Assembly (NCBI GenBank): GCA_040755755.1
Contig: JBFLZW010000069.1
Span: 57,642 to 121,641 of the forward strand
Origin: a bacterium
GTDB taxonomy: Bacteria; SZUA-182; DTGQ01
Direction of reading: 5' to 3'
Length of the DNA stretch: 64,000 bases
The translations under genes and the position numbers were made by a program. Position 1 is the first letter of the stretch. Each line of letters starts with the position of its first letter. Under the pieces are notes generated by a model. The model searched no databases. It worked only from the letters and a program-made list of their open reading frames with translations, and was not told the origin of the DNA. Of the stretch, positions 58,551 to 64,000 are shown piece after piece.

Positions 58551-58806
58551 TAAGGTTTCCTTCGGGACACCCCCTCCATCCTATATCTTTGCCTCTTCCA
58601 TCGTCAAATATAAGGACTATTCCAAGGTCAACGGTGTAAATATTGAGCTGCCCGACAGCCTGAACAAGGGCATTCGGGATATCGTATTCCCTGCCATTCT
58701 TCACTAATTTGATCTCAACCAAAAACGCGCATGGCCCTTTTTTATTTGACGTGTTGAGAAATACCGCTTCCCTATGATTGACCTCTGTCTTTTTTTCTCG
58801 TGCCAT
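58495..58806 (-). CDS. Small protein with PD-(D/E)XK-like motif, possibly truncated
   Basis: A 103-residue ORF (start MAREKKTEVNHREAVFLN) whose centre CAFLVEIKLVKNGREYDIPN followed by ALVQAVGQLNIY and GIVLIFDDGRGKDIGWRG resembles the core of a PD-(D/E)XK-type nuclease (ExK in VEIK plus a downstream Gln). AAGGAGCCCACA before the ATG is a good ribosome site. The C-terminus overlaps the convergent VapC remnant by 56 bases and may have been altered. It lies 48 bases downstream of a small Cys-rich protein gene. Function uncertain. Confidence 0.5.
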   Translation of the reverse strand: MAREKKTEVNHREAVFLNTSNKKGPCAFLVEIKLVKNGREYDIPNALVQAVGQLNIYTVDLGIVLIFDDGRGKDIGWRGCPEGNLINTLISTYPNLWPFSSWL

Positions 58807-58854
58807 TGTGGGCTCCTTATGCAAACATACCGTTCTGTTTTGGCTTTGTTACTG

Positions 58855-59064
58855 TCAGGCGATCTTTTCCCAGAGTCGCCAACTGGCACAGAAGTTAATG
58901 GAGCTAATCTTACGGTTCTTATTCACCATACAAACTGCGCTTCCGGCTGCAGCCTGAATATACGTAGGCTTATTCATCCGCAATTCAATCCTTCGTTCAC
59001 CATCCCAATAGGCGCAGGTCGCGCACTTCTTCTCGGAAACTTGGTATGTTCCATACGATTCCAT
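58855..59064 (-). CDS. Small Cys-containing, likely zinc-binding protein
   Basis: A 69-residue protein with spaced cysteines: KKCATCAYWDGERRIEL near the start, VCMVNKNRK in the middle and INFCASWRLWEKI at the end. The CxxCxxW(D/N)G start and the final CxxW resemble small phage- or plasmid-associated zinc proteins of unknown role. GAGAGAGGA precedes the ATG. Probably co-transcribed with the nuclease-like gene downstream. Confidence 0.6.
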   Translation of the reverse strand: MESYGTYQVSEKKCATCAYWDGERRIELRMNKPTYIQAAAGSAVCMVNKNRKISSINFCASWRLWEKIA

Positions 59065-59208
59065 AGAGTCCTCTCTCGTCTGGAATGATAAATATAGATT
59101 ATCCGTTTAACGGCCTCTAACCTTAGAATCGGCACAAAAATAAATCACCATTGGATTTTTTAATCAGGATGTTATCCTAAAACTCTTCAATTTGTATTCA
59201 GCTAACAA

Positions 59209-59243
59209 AAAAGCCTGCCTGAATCATCTTCAGGCAGGCTTTT
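59209..59243 (-). terminator. Rho-independent terminator of fhs
   Basis: A perfect 15-base stem (59229-59243 with 59209-59223), loop of 5, followed on the minus strand by a run of T. It lies 35 bases after the fhs stop. Confidence 0.9.
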
Positions 59244-59277
59244 GAAGGAAACTTTTCCCAATAAGCCGGAAAACCCC

Positions 59278-61041
59278 TTAAAACAACCCCCTCACCTTAC
59301 CGGTTTCGGTATCCACATCGACTCGCCGGAAAGCAGGATCGGAGGCAGTTCCGGGCATCAGTTTGATATCTCCGGCCACTGGCACCACAAATCCAGCTCC
59401 CCGGTACAGCATGATGTCCCGGATGGGCAGAGTCCATCCCTTGGGACGGCCCTTGATATTCGGATCATGGGAAAGGCTGAGGTGGGTTTTGACCATGCAG
59501 GTGCCCAGTTTGGCAAGCTCCGGGTCCTCCTCGATCTTTTTGGCTTTGGCCAGAGCATCGGGAGAATAGGTCACATCACTGGCTCCATAGACCTCGGTGG
59601 CCAGGAGTTTGATTCGCTCCCGCAGCGGCGTGGTATCGGCATACAGGAAGCGGAAGTCATTCTCATCCCTGCAGGCATCCATTACCGCGTCTGCCAGCTC
59701 CAGGGCTCCTTCTCCACCCTTCAGCCAGTGCTCCGAGAGAGCCACTCTGGCACCTGTCTGCTCGGCCAGGCGGCGGATGGCGGCGATTTCGTCCTTCGTG
59801 TCGGTATGGAAGGCATTGATGCAAACCACCGGGTTGATTCCGGCCTTTTTGACTGTCTCGATATGGGCAATCAGGTTCTGGCAGCCCTTTGCGACCAGGT
59901 CCACGTTTTCGGAAGTATAGGCTTCGTCCAGCGGCTTTCCGGGCACGACCTTGGGGCCGCCTCCGTGCATCTTGAGGGCCCGGACCGTGGCCACAATGAC
60001 CGCGCAGTGCGGCTTCAGGCCGCTGAAGCGGCACTTGAGGTTCCAGAACTTCTCAAAACCGATGTCGGCGCCGAATCCGCTTTCCGTGACCACGTAATCA
60101 GCCAGTTTCAGCCCTATCTGATCGGCCACGATCGAGGACTGGCCAATGGCGATATTGGCAAAAGGACCGGCATGAACCAGAACCGGCTGTCCTTCGAGGG
60201 TTTGCAACAGGTTCGGATTGAGGGCCTGCACCATCCAGGCAGTCATGGCCCCATCGACCTCGAGGTCTCCGGTAGTGACCGGCTCACCGCGCTTGTTGTA
60301 AGCCACGACGATCTTGCCCATCCGCTCCCGCATATCCTTCAGACTGGTGGAGACAGCCAGAATGGCCATGATTTCGGAGCTGACGGCAATGGCAAAACCG
60401 GATCTCATGAGTACGCCATCCATCTTGCCGCCATGTCCAATGATAATATCCCGCAGCGACTGGGCACAGAAATCGATGACCCAGCGCATCTCGACATTCT
60501 TGGGATCGATATCCAGCCGTTTCAAACCCCGTTTGGCCAGTTCGGCATCGGTATAATTACACTCATGCTGCAGCCGTGAAGTCAGGGCCACCATGGCCAG
60601 ATTGTGGGCATTGGTCACCTTGTCGATGTCTCCGGTCAGGCCCAGCGAGAAAGGAGTCAGGGGGATACACTGGGCCAGTCCTCCTCCGGCTGCACTTCCC
60701 TTGATGTTAAAGGTTGGCCCGCCGGATGGCTGGCGGATGGCTCCTATGACCTTAATTCCTTTCTTTCCAAGCCCTTCGACCAGACCCATGGTAGTAGTGC
60801 TTTTTCCCTCGCCCAGCGGGGTCGGAGTAATGGCCGTTACATCGATGTATTTACCATTTGGTTTATCTTTCAATCGCTTCAGGATAGCAGCAAAATCCAG
60901 CTTCCCCAGGTAGTGTCCCATGGGAAGCAGCTCCGTGTTTTCCAGGCCGAGCATCTCCCCCAATTCGGATACAGTCTTCATCCGGCCTTCTGCTTCTTCA
61001 GCAATTTCCCAGTCTTTGTGCTGTCTTGGATCTAAAGGCAT
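59278..61041 (-). CDS. fhs: Formate-tetrahydrofolate ligase
   Basis: A 587-residue enzyme that makes 10-formyl-THF from formate, THF and ATP. Motifs: [20 protein letters not shown] (P-loop-like nucleotide site, two parts), [36 protein letters not shown] ([12 protein letters not shown] region), [19 protein letters not shown] and [15 protein letters not shown]. It feeds one-carbon metabolism and is central to the acetyl-CoA pathway where that is present; no other gene of that pathway is visible. TGGAGGGTAACC precedes the ATG and a terminator ends the gene, so it is monocistronic. Confidence 0.96.
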   Translation of the reverse strand: MPLDPRQHKDWEIAEEAEGRMKTVSELGEMLGLENTELLPMGHYLGKLDFAAILKRLKDKPNGKYIDVTAITPTPLGEGKSTTTMGLVEGLGKKGIKVIGAIRQPSGGPTFNIKGSAAGGGLAQCIPLTPFSLGLTGDIDKVTNAHNLAMVALTSRLQHECNYTDAELAKRGLKRLDIDPKNVEMRWVIDFCAQSLRDIIIGHGGKMDGVLMRSGFAIAVSSEIMAILAVSTSLKDMRERMGKIVVAYNKRGEPVTTGDLEVDGAMTAWMVQALNPNLLQTLEGQPVLVHAGPFANIAIGQSSIVADQIGLKLADYVVTESGFGADIGFEKFWNLKCRFSGLKPHCAVIVATVRALKMHGGGPKVVPGKPLDEAYTSENVDLVAKGCQNLIAHIETVKKAGINPVVCINAFHTDTKDEIAAIRRLAEQTGARVALSEHWLKGGEGALELADAVMDACRDENDFRFLYADTTPLRERIKLLATEVYGASDVTYSPDALAKAKKIEEDPELAKLGTCMVKTHLSLSHDPNIKGRPKGWTLPIRDIMLYRGAGFVVPVAGDIKLMPGTASDPAFRRVDVDTETGKVRGLF

Positions 61042-61415
61042 GGTTACCCTCCATCAGTTTTTTGAGATGATGTTTTGGTTTGAGGAATGCAGCGATAGTA
61101 TCGCTTGGTTGAATCTTTCACCTGCTACTGCTGCTGGGTCTTTACTTCCTGTTGGGTCTTTTATTACTGCTGCTATTCGGTTGATCCGGCCTGCTATCCT
61201 TACCATCGCCTGGAATATGCGCTGGTTCTGGAACGAAGGTAGTATACCACAGGGGAAAATATAAAACAACGTTTAAAAAATTGATAGAGATGCCGGATGC
61301 TGTTTTTCAACCTTCATTTTTTGGTTGACAAGTATTTCATCATCAATTATTATATACAGCTTATTTGGGCTGCTGCTATATTTCCTGTTTTATTCAGTCC
61401 TTACAGGGAGGGGCA
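61042..61415. other. Divergent intergenic region fhs / His-rich gene
   Basis: About 370 bases between divergent genes. The near-fhs part contains direct repeats of CTGCTG and TTGGGTCTT(T/A) (about 61120-61170). A small minus-strand frame (61269-61054) has no ribosome site and is not accepted. Confidence 0.45.
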
Positions 61416-61658
61416 ATGCGTTTCGTGGAAGGACATTGTTTTGAATTAAAAGGCGAAGAAGTTGCATTGTTTGCCAGGGAAGGGCAAACATCCAGAATTG
61501 AAAGATGCACTGGGACTTATCACCGAGCAGAGGATGAAGAGGTATTAATATTCAGGGAGTGGAAGCGTGAACAAGATCATGGATATAACCATAATCATAC
61601 CCATGCCTGTGATCTTGACCATGGTCATGTTTATATTAACAAGGAAGCAAATGCATAA
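61416..61658 (+). CDS. Small protein with His-rich C-terminus
   Basis: An 80-residue soluble protein starting MRFVEGHCFELKGEEVALFA. The last 30 residues contain DHGYNHNHTHACDLDHGH, a likely metal-binding tail (Ni, Zn, Co or Cu) as in metallochaperones and transporter loops. GGGAGGGG is 5 bases before the ATG. It converges on the histidine-kinase gene. No family recognised for the N-terminal part. Confidence 0.65.
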   Translation: MRFVEGHCFELKGEEVALFAREGQTSRIERCTGTYHRAEDEEVLIFREWKREQDHGYNHNHTHACDLDHGHVYINKEANA

Positions 61659-61672
61659 GCAATAAGGTCAGG

Positions 61673-63907
61673 TCATGAGGTGGTGTTTGGTGCTTTCGCT
61701 TCGATAAGCTCTCTCAGAGTTCGAAGCAGGTCGGACAAAGAATATGGTTTCTGAAGGTAGCGGAATCCTCTCTCTCTAATAATGGGCCATTGTGCCTTTT
61801 GGTCCGTATAGCCGCTAACCAGAAGGACCTGGAGGTCGGACTGGCGCAGAAGGAGTTGATCGACTAAATCAAGCCCCGTTTGATCAGGTAAAACGACATC
61901 GCTTACCACCACCGTAAACTTTCCCCTCTCCTGATCAAAGTCATTCAACGCCTCCTGGACGCTTGAAGCCTCCTCCACAGTATAGTGGTTTTCCCGAAGT
62001 ATTCTTGCCGTCAATTGGCGAACTTCCTCTTCATCCTCCACCAATAAAATGTGCTCACCCTTACCCTGAAGCTTCGGTAAAGGGAGAGCTTCTTCTTCTT
62101 CTTCTTTCTTCTTTGCCTCAGTTAAAAGGGCTGGCAGGAAAATCTCAAATACCGACCCTTTGCCCGGCTCACTGGAGACATTGATCCATCCCTCATGCTG
62201 CTTGACTATGCCATAGACCACCGATAGGCCAAGGCCGGTCCCTTTCCCGACCCCCTTGGTGGTGAAAAAGGGCTCAAAAATCCGCTCAATGGTCTGTGCA
62301 TCCATACCGCTGCCGGTATCCGCAATCGAGAGGCGGATAAAATTGCCTGGCCGTGCCTCAATAATGGTTTTGGCATGCTCTTCATCCATGGTCAGGTTTT
62401 CAGTTTTGATGGTGAGCCTGCCCCCTTTCGGCATTGCATCTCTGGCATTGACGGCCAGATTCATGATTACCTGCTCAATGGTCCCCTCATCAGCCATAAT
62501 TGGCCAGAGATGAGATTCCAGCTCGGTAATAATGACAATATCCTCACCAATGAGGCGGTAGAGCATCTTAAGCAGATCGTCGATTATTCCGTTAAGGTCC
62601 AGAGGAGCCGGTTCCATGTGTTGCTTGCGGCTGAAAAGGAGCAACTGGCGGGTAAGATTAGCTGCCCGGTCAGCCGATTTCCTTACCTGGTGGAGATTCC
62701 TGGTTGCGGCATCTGAATCGGATATGTGCATCAGAGCCAGGGTGGTATACCCCTGGATCGTGGTCAGCAGGTTATTGAAATCATGGGCCACACCTGCGGC
62801 CAGGATGCCGATGGCTTCCATTTTTTGCGATTGAAGGAGTTGAGCCTGAATTTTCGCTTTTTCCTCCTCCGCACGCTTGTACCCGGTAATATCCCTGCCA
62901 TAGAGATTGGCATAACCATAGTCAATTATCGGTGCGACAAAGAAGGAAAAGACATGACCGTTGCAGCTCAATTCCATTTCTTTATTCTGCCTGGAGTCAA
63001 ACGATTCCTTTATCAATTGATAGTACTTATCAGGGAGATATTCCCCGATGGATCTACTCCATTCAGCTAATAACAGTGAGCTGGCACCATTGGCATACAA
63101 AATCTTACCATCCCTGGCAATGCGCATGATAGGGTTTGGGTTTTCTGCAGGTAATTTCGCAAGAAAGCTGATTTTTTCTTCCGCCAGTTTGCGCTCGGTG
63201 ATATCTATACCCTGGGCTATGGTGGCCAATAAGGTCGTGCCGTCTTCTGCATAAATGTTTGCTGAATTCCAGAGTACATGGTGTATGTCGCCAGCCTTGC
63301 AGCGGATGGGAATTTCCACTGTCTGCCAGTGTTCCCCGGTCAAGGCGCGGGTTATTTTATCCATCGATTCGTTTTGGTTTGCTTCAGAGAAAAGTATGTT
63401 CACTTTCCGGCCAACGACTTCATCAGCCGTATATCCGGTAAGACGCTCGAAAGCCTGGTTAAAGCGTGCGATAGTCATATCGGGATTCCAGACAATGATT
63501 GGTGCATTAGCGTACTGAATCAGCTTCTCGAGGTAATTACTCGTCTCTCTTAGTGCCTTCTCCGCCCGCTTGCGCTCGGTAATATCTTTAAAAGTCACAA
63601 CAGAACCAACAATTTTTCCTTTCTCTTGAACTGGAGTACTCACATATTCAACCGGGAAACTTGAACCATCTTTCCTCCAAAATACTTCCTCAGTGGTATA
63701 ACGAGGGATCCCATCCCTCATAGTTGCATAGATTGGACATTCCTCAGAAGAATAAAGACTTCCGTCAGCTTTTGAATGATGGAGAAGCTCATGCTGGTGG
63801 CGGCCAATGAGCTCTTCGGCTTCATAGCCGGTTACAGCTAATGCGGTTGGATTGACAAAAGTGGTCTTTCCCTCTAAGTACAGGTCGCCATAAATACGCG
63901 ACCACAT
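61673..63907 (-). CDS. Soluble hybrid histidine kinase (PAS-PAS-PAS-HK-REC)
   Basis: About 744 residues. Three PAS domains (starting near residues 15, 140 and 265; LEGKTTFVNPTALAVTGYEA in the first), then HisKA with the phospho-His in ILAAGVAHDFNNLLTTIQGY, the ATPase domain (NLAVNARDAMPKGG, ADTGSGMD, FEPFFTTKGVGKGTGLGLSV) and a C-terminal receiver (ILLVEDEEEV, phospho-Asp in VVVSDVVLPDQTGLDL). No membrane helix. The start is abrupt: the first PAS begins within a few residues of the ATG at 63907 (or TTG 63916) with no clear ribosome site, and the frame stays open up to 63968. The N-terminus may have been lost, perhaps by the sequence beyond the window edge. Confidence 0.88.
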   Translation of the reverse strand: MWSRIYGDLYLEGKTTFVNPTALAVTGYEAEELIGRHQHELLHHSKADGSLYSSEECPIYATMRDGIPRYTTEEVFWRKDGSSFPVEYVSTPVQEKGKIVGSVVTFKDITERKRAEKALRETSNYLEKLIQYANAPIIVWNPDMTIARFNQAFERLTGYTADEVVGRKVNILFSEANQNESMDKITRALTGEHWQTVEIPIRCKAGDIHHVLWNSANIYAEDGTTLLATIAQGIDITERKLAEEKISFLAKLPAENPNPIMRIARDGKILYANGASSLLLAEWSRSIGEYLPDKYYQLIKESFDSRQNKEMELSCNGHVFSFFVAPIIDYGYANLYGRDITGYKRAEEEKAKIQAQLLQSQKMEAIGILAAGVAHDFNNLLTTIQGYTTLALMHISDSDAATRNLHQVRKSADRAANLTRQLLLFSRKQHMEPAPLDLNGIIDDLLKMLYRLIGEDIVIITELESHLWPIMADEGTIEQVIMNLAVNARDAMPKGGRLTIKTENLTMDEEHAKTIIEARPGNFIRLSIADTGSGMDAQTIERIFEPFFTTKGVGKGTGLGLSVVYGIVKQHEGWINVSSEPGKGSVFEIFLPALLTEAKKKEEEEEALPLPKLQGKGEHILLVEDEEEVRQLTARILRENHYTVEEASSVQEALNDFDQERGKFTVVVSDVVLPDQTGLDLVDQLLLRQSDLQVLLVSGYTDQKAQWPIIRERGFRYLQKPYSLSDLLRTLRELIEAKAPNTTS

Positions 63908-63930
63908 AGAAAACAAAAAGAGGTTCGGAC

Positions 63931-64000
63931 ATGGTAAAATATCCTTGGTACCAGAGAAGAGGTATCAAAAAAGGTCTGAAAGGAGTGATTATCATGCCAG
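63931..64000 (+). CDS. Start of a gene running off the window
   Basis: AAAGGAG is followed 8 bases later by an ATG at 63994 (ATG CCA G). The same frame is open from an ATG at 63931 (MVKYPWYQRRGIKKGLKGVI). It is divergent from the hybrid kinase. Too short to assign; an insertion-sequence gene that disrupted the kinase N-terminus is one possibility. Confidence 0.3.
   Translation, partial: MVKYPWYQRRGIKKGLKGVIIMP

Noticed and set aside
59242..60579. A 445-codon plus-strand open frame
   Set aside because: It is antisense to fhs, whose motifs are unmistakable.
61054..61269. 71-codon minus-strand frame just upstream of fhs
   Set aside because: No ribosome site; it occupies the leader of fhs.

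Overview
The window looks like a chromosomal segment of a Gram-negative, free-living bacterium. Evidence: a BamD lipoprotein, a PilQ secretin with the pilMNOP set, several lipoprotein signal peptides and outer-membrane/secreted products. The housekeeping genes (GlnB/AmtB, ThiL, TrpB2, ProS, MtaB, formate-tetrahydrofolate ligase, UPF0210 plus ACT pair, NtrC-type regulator) are of kinds found in deltaproteobacteria-like and related deep lineages, but nothing here fixes the phylum. Dispersed repeats, broken toxin genes and insertion-sequence debris are frequent, as in many environmental genomes.

Layout. 0-2.2 kb: PII protein and ammonium transporter. 2.3-14.3 kb: mixed accessory genes: an MFS transporter, two secreted Pro-rich proteins, a VapBC toxin-antitoxin pair, a HEAT-repeat lipoprotein carrying an in-frame repeat element, a secreted coiled-coil protein, an Rpn-type nuclease, an MNT/HEPN pair with a broken HEPN gene, and divergent CPBP and M50 membrane proteases. 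14.3-23.8 kb, all on the minus strand: a sulfatase-TPR fusion followed upstream by eleven small exported proteins, including five tandem members of a Trp/Pro-rich family (a sixth lies at 3.8 kb). I recognise no known family for them and regard this as the most unusual system in the window.

24.4-32.6 kb, plus strand: thiL, a purine nucleoside phosphorylase, two tandem MtaD-type deaminases, then a radical SAM/SPASM enzyme whose stop codon overlaps the start of a 24-residue peptide gene (a candidate RiPP system), and a peptide-binding lipoprotein. 33-41.1 kb: pilMNOPQ and a large Ig-like lipoprotein made of two 440-residue repeats. 41.1-42.9 kb: a gene-poor stretch with an IS21-type remnant and a tRNA-Met gene. 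42.9-44.9 kb: murA and a membrane protein.

44.9-57.8 kb, minus strand: a run of housekeeping genes that appears to form a few operons (rhomboid, ntrX-like, hisI, M16 protease, shikimate kinase, ACT, UPF0210; then HEPN, bamD, a tiny lipoprotein, trpB2, proS, mtaB). 57.8-59.1 kb: an island of repeat elements and toxin or nuclease remnants. 59.3-64 kb: formate-tetrahydrofolate ligase, a small His-rich protein and a soluble hybrid histidine kinase that may lack its N-terminus. All functional calls rest on reading motifs by eye; no database search was possible.
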